Below are positions 25,581 to 35,024 of a stretch of 64,000 nucleotides of DNA, in pieces. The first letter of the stretch is position 1. Each line of letters begins with the position of its first letter. Both the position numbers and the translations under genes were made by a program. The stretch spans positions 1-64,000 of the forward strand of contig NZ_VTRS01000005.1 of assembly GCF_008641065.1 (NCBI RefSeq), in the 5' to 3' direction. This DNA is from Rhabdaerophilum calidifontis (lineage in GTDB: Bacteria; Pseudomonadota; Alphaproteobacteria; Rhizobiales; Beijerinckiaceae). The notes beneath the pieces were generated by a model. The model did not search any database, was not told the DNA's origin, and saw only the letters and a list, made by a program, of their open reading frames with translations.

Positions 25581-26564
25581 TCAGCGCTGGGCCGGGCTCG
25601 CCGCCGGGCTCTTGGCTTCGGCGACATGGGGGATGTGCGGGGGCGGCGTCGTGATCGTCACCTGCTGGGAGCCGGTCACGATGCCCTCGATCGTCCGCTT
25701 GGACTGCGGGTTCTGGACGCGGATCGTGTCGCCCTTGGCGCCGCCGGCGAGGGCGCGGCCGCGCATCGAGAGGCTCAGCCCCTTCACCGAATAGGTCACG
25801 GTGACGATCTGGTTCTTCTCGACGAGGAGCGGCTTTGCCATGTCGGCGTTGCGGATCGGCTCGCCGGCGCGGAGCGCGCGCCGGGGGACGAGGCCCACCA
25901 GTTCGGCCCCATTGGCGATGATGTCGGAGGGCACCTGCGCGGCCGGGCGCCTCACCAGGGTCAGGTCCTTCGCCTGCACCGCGTCGCCGCGTTCGAGATC
26001 GGCCACGGGAACGGCGATCTCGCGGAACTCGGCCACCGAGCCGGTGACGAGCCAGGATTCGCTCTCGTCGGCGCTCGTCAGCCGTGCCTCGAAGCGGCCG
26101 GAGCGCGGATCGCGCTGGATCTGCGCGACGCGGATCGTGCCGGCGCGGCGCAGGTCGACGGTGCGCGCAGTGACGGTGTCGTCGAGCGTCACCTCGATCA
26201 GCACCGGGCCGCCCGCAGGGGCGAGGGCACGGGTGACGAGTTCCTGCATCTCGGCGCGGGCGACGGCCTTGCCGGGACGGATCACCGTCACGGCGCGGAA
26301 CGGGGCGGGATCGATGTCCTCGATGCCGAGTTCGCGCGCGGCCTCGAGAATGCGATCGACGCGGATCGTGCCGCGCCCGCCCGGCGCCGGGGCGCCGAAC
26401 AGCGCGATCTCGCCGCGCTGGTCGAGCCCCTCGACGAGATCGCCGAGCCGGATCGTATCGGCGTCGATCACGGCCTGGGGCCGGATCTTGGCCGGTGCGG
26501 CCAGCGCAGTCCCGGCCATAAGGCCGCAGACCAGCGCGCCGGAGAGAAGGAGGCGGAGTTTCAT
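25581..26564 (-). CDS. flgA: Flagellar P-ring assembly chaperone FlgA
   Basis: FlgA is a periplasmic chaperone that assists FlgI in forming the P-ring. The 327-residue protein has a signal peptide (LLLSGALVCGLMAGTALA) and a C-terminal SAF-type domain with LERGDAVQAKDLTLVRRP and RRALRAGEPIRNADM. It is longer than enterobacterial FlgA, as is usual in alphaproteobacteria. flgI itself is not in this window. Operon position between flgG and flgH supports the call. Confidence 0.93.
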   Translation of the reverse strand: MKLRLLLSGALVCGLMAGTALAAPAKIRPQAVIDADTIRLGDLVEGLDQRGEIALFGAPAPGGRGTIRVDRILEAARELGIEDIDPAPFRAVTVIRPGKAVARAEMQELVTRALAPAGGPVLIEVTLDDTVTARTVDLRRAGTIRVAQIQRDPRSGRFEARLTSADESESWLVTGSVAEFREIAVPVADLERGDAVQAKDLTLVRRPAAQVPSDIIANGAELVGLVPRRALRAGEPIRNADMAKPLLVEKNQIVTVTYSVKGLSLSMRGRALAGGAKGDTIRVQNPQSKRTIEGIVTGSQQVTITTPPPHIPHVAEAKSPAASPAQR

Positions 26565-26575
26565 GGCGTGCCCCC

Positions 26576-27367
26576 TCAGCCGCGGAACATGCCGGAGGTC
26601 GCCTGCAGCATCTGGTCGGCGCCCTGGATGATCTTGGAATTCAGCTCGTAGGCGCGCTGCGCCTGGATCATCGCGGCGATCTCGGTCACCGCGTTGACGT
26701 TGGATTCCTCGAGATAGCCCTGCTGGATGTTGCCGAAGCCTTCCGAGCCGGGCGTGCCGTCGATCGCCTGCCCGGAGCCGGCCGTTTCGAGGAACAGGTT
26801 GTCGCCGATCGATTCGAGGCCGACCTTATTGATGAAGCGCGACATGGTGAGCTGGCCGATCTGCTGCGGCACCGTGTCGCCCGGCAGCAGCGCCGAGACC
26901 TGGCCCGTCTGGCTGATGGAGACGCTGGTGGCGTTGGGCGGGATGGTGATGCCGGGATCGACGACATAGCCTTCCTTGGTGGTGATGCGGCCTTGCGAAT
27001 CGGTCTCGAAGCCGCCGTCGCGGGTATAGGCGGTGCGGCCGTCCGGAAGCTGGACGCGCAGGAAGCCCTCGCCGCGGATGGCGAGATCATAGGTGCGCTC
27101 GGTCTGCGTCACGTTGCCCTGGCTCATGATGCGCGGGGTCGCGACGACCTTGGTGCCCGAGCCGAAGAACAGGCCGGCGGGAACCTGGGTGTTCTGGTCG
27201 GAGGTCGGCGAGCCGGAGCGGCGGTGGTGATCGTAGAGCAGGTCCTGGAAATGGACCGTCTGGCGCTTGAAGCCGTTCGTGCGCATGTTCGCGACGTTGT
27301 TCGAGATGACCTCGACGTTCTTCTCCTGGGCAGACATGCCCGTGGCAGCGGTATAGAGGGCGCGCAT
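26576..27367 (-). CDS. flgG: Flagellar distal rod protein FlgG
   Basis: FlgG builds the distal rod of the basal body. The 263-residue protein has the expected N-terminus (MRALYTAATGMSAQEKNVEV followed by ISNNVANMRTNGFKR) and the C-terminal coiled-coil motif SNVNAVTEIAAMIQAQRAYE. Length matches other FlgG proteins. The ATG at 27367 is the homologous start; the longer frame continues antiparallel into flgF. It lies 29 nt after the flgF stop. Confidence 0.96.
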   Translation of the reverse strand: MRALYTAATGMSAQEKNVEVISNNVANMRTNGFKRQTVHFQDLLYDHHRRSGSPTSDQNTQVPAGLFFGSGTKVVATPRIMSQGNVTQTERTYDLAIRGEGFLRVQLPDGRTAYTRDGGFETDSQGRITTKEGYVVDPGITIPPNATSVSISQTGQVSALLPGDTVPQQIGQLTMSRFINKVGLESIGDNLFLETAGSGQAIDGTPGSEGFGNIQQGYLEESNVNAVTEIAAMIQAQRAYELNSKIIQGADQMLQATSGMFRG

Positions 27368-27396
27368 GGCGGGGATTCCTTGTCCCTGGAATGGTG

Positions 27397-28137
27397 TCAG
27401 ATCGGTTCGCCGAGCCGCTGGATCGCGGTCCGGCGGGTCTCGTCGGTGCGGCTGATGAGGCTCGCGATGGACTGGTACTGACGCGTGACTTCGATCATCC
27501 GGCTGATCTCGACGACCGGCCGGACGTTGGAACGCTCGATGAATCCGCTCTGCACGCGGGCATCGGTCGCGACCTGCGCCGGCTGCGTGCTCGCGAAGAG
27601 ATTGGCGCCGGCGTTCTGGAGCGCCTGCGGGTTCTGGAACCGCACGATGCGCAGCCGGCCGCGCGAGCCGTTGGAGGAGGAGACCGTGCCGTCGCCGGTG
27701 ATGGCGAGGTTGGTCTCGTCGCTGGAGAAGGTGACGGCGCCCTGCTCGCCGACGACGGGATGGCCGTCGGAGGTGACGAGCTGGCCCTGCGCGTTGACCA
27801 TCATCGCGCCGTTGCGGGTATAGCGCTCGCCCTGCGGTGTCTGGACGACGAGCCAGGTATCGCCCGGAAGCGCGATGTCGAGCGGATTGCCGGTGCGCTC
27901 GAGCGTTCCGGTGGAGAGGTCGAGCGGCGTGCCGCGATCGACGACGAAGGACACGCGGCGGTCCGCCCCGCGCCGGAACGTATCGCCGGACGCGACCGGC
28001 ATCTGGAATTCCCGGCTTTCGGCCGAGCGGCGCTTGAAGCCGTTGGTCGTGACGTTCGCGACATTGTTCGCGATGACGTCCATTTCGCGCCTGAGCGCCA
28101 TCTGGCGCGACAGGGCGATGAGAAGAACGTTCTCCAT
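27397..28137 (-). CDS. flgF: Flagellar proximal rod protein FlgF
   Basis: FlgF is a rod protein related to FlgG. The 246-residue protein begins MENVLLIALSRQMALRREMD and has IANNVANVTTNGFKR near the N-terminus and VRPVVEISRMIEVTRQYQ near the C-terminus. This start is typical of alphaproteobacterial FlgF. It is the first gene of the minus-strand rod operon and is divergent from fliL. Confidence 0.95.
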   Translation of the reverse strand: MENVLLIALSRQMALRREMDVIANNVANVTTNGFKRRSAESREFQMPVASGDTFRRGADRRVSFVVDRGTPLDLSTGTLERTGNPLDIALPGDTWLVVQTPQGERYTRNGAMMVNAQGQLVTSDGHPVVGEQGAVTFSSDETNLAITGDGTVSSSNGSRGRLRIVRFQNPQALQNAGANLFASTQPAQVATDARVQSGFIERSNVRPVVEISRMIEVTRQYQSIASLISRTDETRRTAIQRLGEPI

Positions 28138-28460
28138 GGAACGTACCCCTTTGCTCCTCGAATGATGGCCCGTTCTCCTCGCTCCCCAGCGCGAGACCGT
28201 TCCGATGCATTAACCAGAACAAGCGCCGTGCCAGCGCGGCGGGTTCATAAAAAGCGAGACAAATCAGTTCGCTGATCGAAATCTCCGCCTGCGAGGATCA
28301 GGGTCGAATTCGCCGGTCGGCAGAAATGATCGGGCAAATTTTGCCGCGCGGAGCGAAAACGAAAGTCTTCGTTAACCATGGTCGCGGCAACGTCGCTCTC
28401 GGGCAGGGCGAGCCGATTCCGGAACGTGCCGACCCGATTGTCTGATGCGAACGCGCGGAA
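28138..28460. other. Divergent control region between flgF and fliL
   Basis: No gene is supported in these 323 nt. Visible elements include a TTAACCATG CtrA-type half-site at 28372-28380, a second TTAACC at 28210-28215, a 13-nt palindrome GGCAAATTTTGCC at 28333-28345 and a small TTCG hairpin at 28263-28276. These suggest cell-cycle-linked control of both flagellar operons; no protein binding is proven. Confidence 0.5.
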
Positions 28461-28985
28461 ATGGCGGGAACGATGGCGGCGACGACGGCGAATCCTGACG
28501 AGACCACCGAAATCACCGAAACCGGCGAAGAGGGCCAGCAGGCCCCCGGCGGCAGGAAGAAGCTCATCATCATCGGAGCCGCCGCGGCGCTGCTCCTCGC
28601 CGCGGCCGGCGGCGGCTACATGATGTTCGCCGGCAAGAAGGCCGAGGACGCCCAGTCCGCGGCCGCCAAGAAGAAGATGGTGTTCTTCGATCTGCCCGAG
28701 ATCACCACCAATCTTGCGGCCCAGCCGGGGCAGGAGCGGCCGGTCTATCTGCGCCTCAAGGTCGCGCTCGAGCTCGAGGATCAGAAGATGATCGCCGAGA
28801 TCACGCCGCTGCTGCCGCGGGTGATGGACAATTTCCAGATCTTCCTGCGCGAGCTTCGCCCGTCGGATCTCGAGGGGTCGGCCGGGCTCTACCGGCTGAA
28901 GGAGGAACTTGTCCGGCGCATCAACGCCGCGGTCTACCCCGCGCGCGTCGAGGCGGTCCTGTTCAAGGACGTGCTGGTGCAGTGA
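28461..28985 (+). CDS. fliL: Flagellar basal body-associated protein FliL
   Basis: FliL is a single-span inner-membrane protein at the stator-rotor interface. The 174-residue protein has an acidic N-terminus, a membrane span (IIIGAAAALLLAAAGGGYMM) and a periplasmic domain with FFDLPEITTNL and LRPSDLEGSAGLYRLKEEL. An ATG at 28473 is an alternative start. It is followed by fliM. Confidence 0.93.
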   Translation: MAGTMAATTANPDETTEITETGEEGQQAPGGRKKLIIIGAAAALLLAAAGGGYMMFAGKKAEDAQSAAAKKKMVFFDLPEITTNLAAQPGQERPVYLRLKVALELEDQKMIAEITPLLPRVMDNFQIFLRELRPSDLEGSAGLYRLKEELVRRINAAVYPARVEAVLFKDVLVQ

Positions 28986-29027
28986 TCGCCGCGATCGGGT
29001 GACCATCGGGCAAGTGAGGGACAGGAC

Positions 29028-30167
29028 GTGGCTGATACGAACGACCAGACGCAGGACGATCTCGCCGACGAATGGGCCAAGGCGCTCGGCGAATCCGGGG
29101 ATGTCGTCGCCGATGACGACAAGCGCCCCGTCGAGAAGGGGCTCGATCTCGATCTCGGCACCGGGCTCTTCCTCGATCAGGAGGAGGTCGACACGATCTT
29201 CGGGTTTGACCCCGAGGATGCGGACCAGTCCAAGCAGAACGGCGTGCGCGCGATCGTCGATTCGACGGTCGTCTCCTACGAGCGCCTGCCGATGCTCGAA
29301 ATCGTCTTCGACCGGCTGGTCCGGACGCTGACGACGACGCTGCGCGGCTTCTTCTCGGACAATGTCGAGGTCAGCCTCGACGACGTGACCTCGGTGCGGT
29401 TCGGCGATTACGTCTCCTCGCTGCCGCTGCCGACTATCCTCTCGGTGTTCAAGGCCGAGCCCTGGGAGAATTACGGGCTCGTCACCATCGATTCCGACCT
29501 GATCTATCTGGTGATGGACGTGCTGCTCGGCGGCCGGCGCGGGCTCTCGAATTTCCGCATCGAGGGCCGCCCCTACACCACGGTCGAGGTGAGCCTCGTC
29601 AAACGGCTGCTCGACCTGGTGCTGAGCGAGGCGGAGCAGGCGTTCCAGCCGCTTTCGCCGGTGCGCTTCATCGCCGAGCGCATCGAGACCAATCCGCGCT
29701 TCGCCTCGATCACCCGGCCCGCCAACGCGGCGATCCTGATCGCGCTCGCGATCGATCTCGAGGGCCGGGGCGGGCGGGTCGAGCTCTTGCTGCCCTACGC
29801 GACGATCGAGCCGATCCGCGAGCTGCTCCTCCAGAGCTATATGGGCGAGAAGCTCGGCCGCGACACGATATGGGAAGGGCATCTCGCCTCCGAGATCTGG
29901 CAGGCGAAGCTCGATGTCGACGCGGTGCTGCACGAAACGCGCATGCCGGTGAAGCGGGTGCTCGACCTCAAGGTCGGCGATACCCTGGTCTTCGATGTGC
30001 GCGGCGATCCGCTCGTTTCCCTGCGTTGCGGCGAAATGCTTGTGACGCAAGGGAGAATCGGGAGAATAGGCGATTATATGGCGATCGAGGTCGCCAAGCC
30101 CCTCAAGCGGTCGAGAACGACCTTGCAAGCTTTCGAACAAGGCGCGTCTGTGCGTCGCGACAGGTGA
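29028..30167 (+). CDS. fliM: Flagellar motor switch protein FliM
   Basis: FliM is the C-ring protein that binds phosphorylated CheY and links FliG to FliN. The 379-residue protein has an N-terminal CheY-type motif (FLDQEEVDTIFG), a CheC-like middle domain with the conserved VVSYERLPMLEIVFDRLVR, and a C-terminal SpoA-like domain (VLDLKVGDTLVFDVRGDPLV). The start is GTG at 29028, with purine-rich GAGGGACAGGAC just upstream. It is followed 3 nt later by the DUF6468 gene. Confidence 0.95.
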   Translation: MADTNDQTQDDLADEWAKALGESGDVVADDDKRPVEKGLDLDLGTGLFLDQEEVDTIFGFDPEDADQSKQNGVRAIVDSTVVSYERLPMLEIVFDRLVRTLTTTLRGFFSDNVEVSLDDVTSVRFGDYVSSLPLPTILSVFKAEPWENYGLVTIDSDLIYLVMDVLLGGRRGLSNFRIEGRPYTTVEVSLVKRLLDLVLSEAEQAFQPLSPVRFIAERIETNPRFASITRPANAAILIALAIDLEGRGGRVELLLPYATIEPIRELLLQSYMGEKLGRDTIWEGHLASEIWQAKLDVDAVLHETRMPVKRVLDLKVGDTLVFDVRGDPLVSLRCGEMLVTQGRIGRIGDYMAIEVAKPLKRSRTTLQAFEQGASVRRDR

Positions 30168-30170
30168 GAG

Positions 30171-30650
30171 ATGACGGGAAATCTGGGGTTGATCATCGAA
30201 TTGATGGTCGTGGGGCTGCTGGTTGTCACCATTGGCTATTGTGTTGTGCTCGACCGGCGCCTGCGCGCCGTCCGGGCGGATGAGACCGTGATGCGCAAGA
30301 CCGTGATCGAGCTTTCCGCAGCGACCGAGCGGGCCGAACGCGCGATCGACTCGCTGAAATCGACGCTCGGCGATTGCGACCGCACGCTGGCGGAACGGCT
30401 GCGGGTCGCCGAGCGATATGCCGCCGATCTCGAGGAGCAGATCAAGTCCGGCGACGACATCCTGAGCCGCATCGGCCGGATCGTCGCGGCGGCCCCCGAG
30501 CCGCAGCCGGCGGCGCCCGCCCCGGTCGCCCCCGAGGCGCCGCCGCGCGGCCTCTCGCGCATCAGTCAGACGCTGGCCCAGGCCCAGGCCCTCGCCGCCC
30601 AGGCGCAGGTCCGGGCCGGAGACGCGGCGCAGCGGGGCCATGTGGCATGA
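30171..30650 (+). CDS. DUF6468 flagellar-cluster membrane protein
   Basis: The 159-residue protein has one N-terminal membrane span (LIIELMVVGLLVVTIGYCVV), a coiled-coil-like cytoplasmic part (AATERAERAIDSLKSTL and following) and an Ala/Pro-rich tail. It resembles DUF6468 proteins, found between fliM and motE in alphaproteobacteria. Its function is not established; position suggests motor assembly. Its stop overlaps the next start by 4 nt (ATGA). Confidence 0.8.
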   Translation: MTGNLGLIIELMVVGLLVVTIGYCVVLDRRLRAVRADETVMRKTVIELSAATERAERAIDSLKSTLGDCDRTLAERLRVAERYAADLEEQIKSGDDILSRIGRIVAAAPEPQPAAPAPVAPEAPPRGLSRISQTLAQAQALAAQAQVRAGDAAQRGHVA

Positions 30651-31468
30651 CCAGGGTCCGGCTCCTCCCGGTGCTGGTCTTCGGGCTGGTGTCGTTCCTG
30701 ACGCTGAAGCTCCTGACCATTGCCATGAATCTGCCGGATCGCCGGCAGGTGGCCTCGATCTCCGGGGATCCCTTCGCGCGGTCAATCACCCGGGCCCGCG
30801 AGGGGACGCCGGATGACCAGCTCATCACCGGCGCAACCGGAAAGAAGACGGAGAGCAAGCCGGCCGAATCCGCCGCCGCCGAGCCCAAGATGACCAAGGA
30901 AGAAGAGCAGAAGGCGCGCGAGGAATTGCTGGCGCGAATCGAGCGCGAAGGCACCCGCATCCCCGCTCCGGCCGGCGAGGCGGCTCCAGGCGTAGGCGTG
31001 AGCCCCGCCGAGAAGGCGCTGCTCGAAAAGCTGCGCAGCCGGCGCGGCGAGATCGAGGCGCGCGACCGCGAACTCGACCTGCGCGACAACCTGCTGAAAC
31101 TCTCCGAGCGCAAGCTCGACGAGCGGATCGGCGAATTGCGCACGCTTGAGGGCCAACTCGGCGCCGCGTCCGGCAAGCAGGACGCCAAGACCCGCTACAA
31201 GCCGCTCGTCGTGATGTATGAGAGCATGAAGCCGAAGGAGGCCGCGCGCGTCTTCGACCGGCTCGACGTCAAGGTCCTGATGGATCTCGTCGGCCACATG
31301 AATCCGCGCAAGGTTTCCGAGATCATGGCGGCGATGGAGCCGGCTGCCGCCGAGAAGCTGACGCTAGCACTGGCGCGGGCGGCCGCCCAGGGCGACATGG
31401 CGGAGAACAGCGCGCCGCCGCAGCCCGACACCGAATTGCCGCGGCTTCCGGCGGCACCGCGGCGCTGA
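30647..31468 (+). CDS. motE: MotE-like flagellar motor chaperone
   Basis: The 273-residue protein has an N-terminal signal or anchor (LLPVLVFGLVSFLTLKLLTI), a charged coiled-coil region and a C-terminal MgtE-N-like or FliG-like domain (YKPLVVMYESMKPKEAARVF, then VLMDLVGHMNPRKVSEIMAAM). In rhizobia MotE is a periplasmic chaperone for the motor protein MotC. The overlap with the DUF6468 gene and the following hairpin define the end of a fliL-fliM-DUF6468-motE operon. Confidence 0.82.
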   Translation: MTRVRLLPVLVFGLVSFLTLKLLTIAMNLPDRRQVASISGDPFARSITRAREGTPDDQLITGATGKKTESKPAESAAAEPKMTKEEEQKAREELLARIEREGTRIPAPAGEAAPGVGVSPAEKALLEKLRSRRGEIEARDRELDLRDNLLKLSERKLDERIGELRTLEGQLGAASGKQDAKTRYKPLVVMYESMKPKEAARVFDRLDVKVLMDLVGHMNPRKVSEIMAAMEPAAAEKLTLALARAAAQGDMAENSAPPQPDTELPRLPAAPRR

Positions 31469-31490
31469 AGCGACAAGAGCATCTTGAAAA

Positions 31491-31519
31491 ACCCGGCGGT
31501 CCGGCAAAGACCGCCGGGT
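31491..31519 (+). terminator. Hairpin after motE
   Basis: A perfect 10-bp stem (ACCCGGCGGT at 31491-31500 with ACCGCCGGGT at 31510-31519) has a 9-nt loop. It is preceded by A-rich sequence but lacks a strong T-run. It separates motE from the large TPR gene. Confidence 0.65.
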
Positions 31520-31522
31520 GAG

Positions 31523-31537
31523 TTAAGCCGCCGTTAG
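31523..31537 (+). promoter_or_regulatory. CtrA-like site before the TPR gene
   Basis: TTAA-GCCGCCG-TTAG has the 7-nt spacing of the CtrA site TTAA-N7-TTAA with one mismatch. It lies about 50 nt upstream of the TPR gene start and after the motE hairpin, so it may drive that gene. Binding is inferred. Confidence 0.45.
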
Positions 31538-31588
31538 GCATGCGGGTTTAGAGTCCGGCCCAGCATTCCCGTCGAATGGTCGGTTCCC

Positions 31589-34500
31589 GTGTCGCGTTTT
31601 CCTTCCGCAGCCCAGTTCCCGCGCCTCCGTTTTGTCCCGGCTCTGCTGGGGCTGCTGTTCCTCGCCCTGCTCGGCGTTCCGGCCGCGCAGGCCGCGACCA
31701 AGGGGACCGCAATCGGCTCCGAGATGCAGGGCTTCGGCCGTGTCGTCTTCAGTTTCGACCGCGAGATGCCGGCGCGTGTCCGGATGATGAACGCGGTGCT
31801 GATCGTCGAGTTCGACGAGCCCGTGACGATCGATCTCGAGAAGCTCGCGACCCAGCTTCCGCGCTATGTTTCCATCGCCCGCATGGATCCGGATGGCCGC
31901 TCGCTCCGTCTCGGCCTCACCGATCGCCTGAAGGCGGATCTCAAGCCGGCCGGCGAACGCCTCTATCTCGATCTGATGCCGTCGAAATGGCAGGGCATGC
32001 CGCCTCCGCTGCCGGCGGAGGTGGTGCAGGACCTCGTCCGCCGCGCCCGCCAGGCCGAGGATCAGATCCGCCGCCTGACGCGCGAGAACGACAAGGCCGT
32101 CAATCGCGAGCTGGATCTCCGCGTCGGCACGACGCCGCGCTTCCGGCGGGCGATCTTCGTCATGCCGCGCACCGCGCCGGTCGCCTTCGAGCAGAAGGAT
32201 GGCGAGATGCGGCTGATCTTCGACGCGAATTTCCTCATCACCGAGGAGCTGATTCGCTCGCGGCTCGCCGGGCTCGTTCGCGAGGTTGAGGTTCAGCCCG
32301 GCGAGGAGAGCCTGCGCATCATGATGCGGGCGGAGAGCGGCTTCACCGTGCGTGGCTTTCGCGAGGATGATTCCTTCACGCTCGATTTCGCCCGCGCCGA
32401 TGGCGGGCCGATCGAAGGCGAACCCGGTACGCCGCCCGCCAAGGCGGAGGATGGATCGCGCCGCGGCGAGGCTTCGCAGGCCGCGGCGCGGCCCGCTACT
32501 GCGGCGGTGCCGCTCGACACGCTCGTTCCCACCGGCCGGGCGATCGAGGCGCGGCTCGAGGCGGGGCTGGATCCAGACGGATTCGCGCTTCGCCTCGCCC
32601 ATCTCGGCGCGACGCCGGTGGCGATGGTCCAGCGCGGCCGCGAATTGCTGATCCTGCTCGAAACCGGCGATTCGCTGAACAGGCCGGAGCTTCCCGAGGC
32701 GCTGAACGGCCGGCTGGAGGGCCTCTCGATCACCCGGCTGCGCACGGCCTCGCTGATCCGCCTGACGCCGCGGGGGGAGGGACAATTCTGGCTGCGGCGG
32801 GAGGAGGAAGATCTCATCCTCCAGCACGGCCGCGGCATGGGCGCGGATGGTTTCGCCGGCGCGGGCATCGTCATCCGCCGCGCCTTCGACGGCAATGGCC
32901 GCGAATCCCTGGCCGCCATCGTCGGGCCGAAGGGCGCGCTGCATGTGATCGAGGATCCGACGTCCGGCCAGCGCCTGGCGCTGGTTCCGGTGCCGCGCGC
33001 CGAATCGCTCAGCCCCAAGCCGCAGGTATTCGCGGAATTCACGATCGAGCCGACGCTTGCCGGTTTTGCGGTGCTACCGATCGACGAGGCAGTGACGCTG
33101 AAGCGCGAGGGCGAGCAACTGCTGATCGGCCACGAGATCAAGCTCACCCTGTCGAACCTGCCGGCGGAGACGGCGGAGACGCCCCGGGCGCGCCAGCCGC
33201 TCATCCTCGATACCCGGCTCTGGCTGGAGGACAGCCGCGGCCCGATCCGGCAGACGGAGCGCGTGCTGTTCCTCGCCGCGGCCGAGTCCCCGCGCGTGAC
33301 GCGCAGCGATGCCCGCCTCCGGCTCGCGCGCTTCTATCTCGCCAACGGCTTCGATGCCGAGGCCTCGGCGGTGCTGGAGGCGATCGCGGTCGACGATCAG
33401 CAGGCGGCGCAGACCAAGACGATGGTCTTTCATCGCGCGCTGGCGGCGGCGATGATGGGGCGTCTCGTCGATGCCGGCCGGTTCCTCGCCGATCCGGCCA
33501 TCGCCCTCGACGACGAACAGAAGCTCATCCAGGCCGTGGTCGATGCCAAGGCGATGCGCTATCCGCAGGCGCTGGCGCAGTTCCGTCAGGCGCTCGGCGC
33601 CCTCGACCAATATCCCGAACCCTTGCAGGTGCAGTTCCGCCGGCTCGCGATCGAGGCGGCGATCGAGGCCGGCGACCCCGTCTTCGCGCGCGATCAGATC
33701 CTTGCCTTCGAGCGTGTCGATACGCGCTATCGCGACCCCCATACCCAGCAATTGCTGGCCGGGCGGCTCGCCGAGATGCAGGGGCGCTTCGCGGAGGCCT
33801 ATGCCGCCTATTCGCTCGCGGCGCAATCGCGCGACCGGCGGATCGAGGCCGAGGCCCGATTCGGCCGCGCCACGGCCGGGCTCGCGGAGGCCAAGATATC
33901 GCCCGAGGATGCCCGCGCCGAGTTCGAGACGCTGACCGCGATCTGGCGCCGGAGCGAGACCGAGGTGAAGGCGCTCGAACGCCTCGGCGAGATCTATGCC
34001 GGCGAGGGGCGCTGGCGTGAGGCCTTCCTCGCCACCCAGCGCGCGACGGCCATCATGCCCGAGCACCCGGCGACGCGGCGGCTCGAGGAGACGATGGGCC
34101 GGCGGTTCGAGAACCTGTTCCTCGATCAGGAGGCGGCGAAGCTCTCCAAGGTCGAATCCCTGGCGCTCTATCAGGAATTCCGCCAGCTCATGCCGGCCGG
34201 CCGGCGCGGGGATGCCATCGCCCGCCGCCTTGCGGACCGGCTCTACGATCTCGACCTTGCGGGTGAGGCGGCGGAGATCCTCGAGCATCAGGTCAAGCAC
34301 CGGCTCGAAGGCGTGGCGCGCGCTTCCGTGGCGACCCGGCTCGCGCTGATGCATCTCGAAGCGCGCAAGCCGGTCGAGGCGCTGTCTGCGCTGCGCAGCA
34401 CGCGGCTCGCCAGCATGCCGGCGGAGCTGCGCCGGGCCCGCACGCTGGTCGAGGCGCGCGCGCTGGGCGAACTCTACCGCACCGATCTCGCGATCGAGGT

Positions 34501-34996
34501 GCTCGCCAACGAGAGTGGCGACGATGTCGACCGGCTGCGGGCGGATATCTTCTGGAAGGGCAAGAAATGGCGCGAGGCCGGCGAATCCTACGAGCGCGTG
34601 CTCGGGGATGCCTGGCAGGGTGAGGCCATGCTCACTGAAGGCCAGCGGCTCGACGCACTGCGTGCCGGGCTCGCCTATGTGCTCGCCGAGGAGAAGCTGT
34701 CGCTCGACCGTCTGCGCGGCCGCTACCTCGCCAAGATGGCCAAGACCGAAGATGCCGGGGCGTTCAACCTGATCACCCGCGATCAATACAGCCGTCCGCA
34801 GGCTTTCCGCGATGTCGCGCGCTCGGTCGTCAATGCCGACACGATGACGGAATTCCTCGCCGCCTATCGTCGCCGCTACCCCGATCAGGCGGGAACGGCG
34901 CGGCCGGTGCGCAGCGCCGGACAGGAGCGGCAATCGGCGCTCGAAAGCCCGGACGCGGCGGCGCGCCCGAGCCAGGGCCTGCCCGGCGCCGGCTGA
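31589..34996 (+). CDS. Large exported TPR-repeat protein of the flagellar cluster
   Basis: The 1135-residue protein has a signal peptide (FVPALLGLLFLALLGVPAAQA). After it come a beta-rich N-terminal half with a coiled-coil stretch (QAEDQIRRLTREND) and a C-terminal half (about 560-1080) of helical repeats, such as ARFYLANGFDAEASAVLEAI and RLGEIYAGEGRWREAFLA, that look like tetratricopeptide repeats. It probably acts in the periplasm. It sits among flagellar genes, but no function is recognised. The start is GTG at 31589. It ends convergently with fliP. A CtrA-like site precedes it. Confidence 0.8.
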   Translation: MSRFPSAAQFPRLRFVPALLGLLFLALLGVPAAQAATKGTAIGSEMQGFGRVVFSFDREMPARVRMMNAVLIVEFDEPVTIDLEKLATQLPRYVSIARMDPDGRSLRLGLTDRLKADLKPAGERLYLDLMPSKWQGMPPPLPAEVVQDLVRRARQAEDQIRRLTRENDKAVNRELDLRVGTTPRFRRAIFVMPRTAPVAFEQKDGEMRLIFDANFLITEELIRSRLAGLVREVEVQPGEESLRIMMRAESGFTVRGFREDDSFTLDFARADGGPIEGEPGTPPAKAEDGSRRGEASQAAARPATAAVPLDTLVPTGRAIEARLEAGLDPDGFALRLAHLGATPVAMVQRGRELLILLETGDSLNRPELPEALNGRLEGLSITRLRTASLIRLTPRGEGQFWLRREEEDLILQHGRGMGADGFAGAGIVIRRAFDGNGRESLAAIVGPKGALHVIEDPTSGQRLALVPVPRAESLSPKPQVFAEFTIEPTLAGFAVLPIDEAVTLKREGEQLLIGHEIKLTLSNLPAETAETPRARQPLILDTRLWLEDSRGPIRQTERVLFLAAAESPRVTRSDARLRLARFYLANGFDAEASAVLEAIAVDDQQAAQTKTMVFHRALAAAMMGRLVDAGRFLADPAIALDDEQKLIQAVVDAKAMRYPQALAQFRQALGALDQYPEPLQVQFRRLAIEAAIEAGDPVFARDQILAFERVDTRYRDPHTQQLLAGRLAEMQGRFAEAYAAYSLAAQSRDRRIEAEARFGRATAGLAEAKISPEDARAEFETLTAIWRRSETEVKALERLGEIYAGEGRWREAFLATQRATAIMPEHPATRRLEETMGRRFENLFLDQEAAKLSKVESLALYQEFRQLMPAGRRGDAIARRLADRLYDLDLAGEAAEILEHQVKHRLEGVARASVATRLALMHLEARKPVEALSALRSTRLASMPAELRRARTLVEARALGELYRTDLAIEVLANESGDDVDRLRADIFWKGKKWREAGESYERVLGDAWQGEAMLTEGQRLDALRAGLAYVLAEEKLSLDRLRGRYLAKMAKTEDAGAFNLITRDQYSRPQAFRDVARSVVNADTMTEFLAAYRRRYPDQAGTARPVRSAGQERQSALESPDAAARPSQGLPGAG

Positions 34997-35024
34997 AGCG
35001 CTTCGCGCCCGGGCAGGTAGGGCG

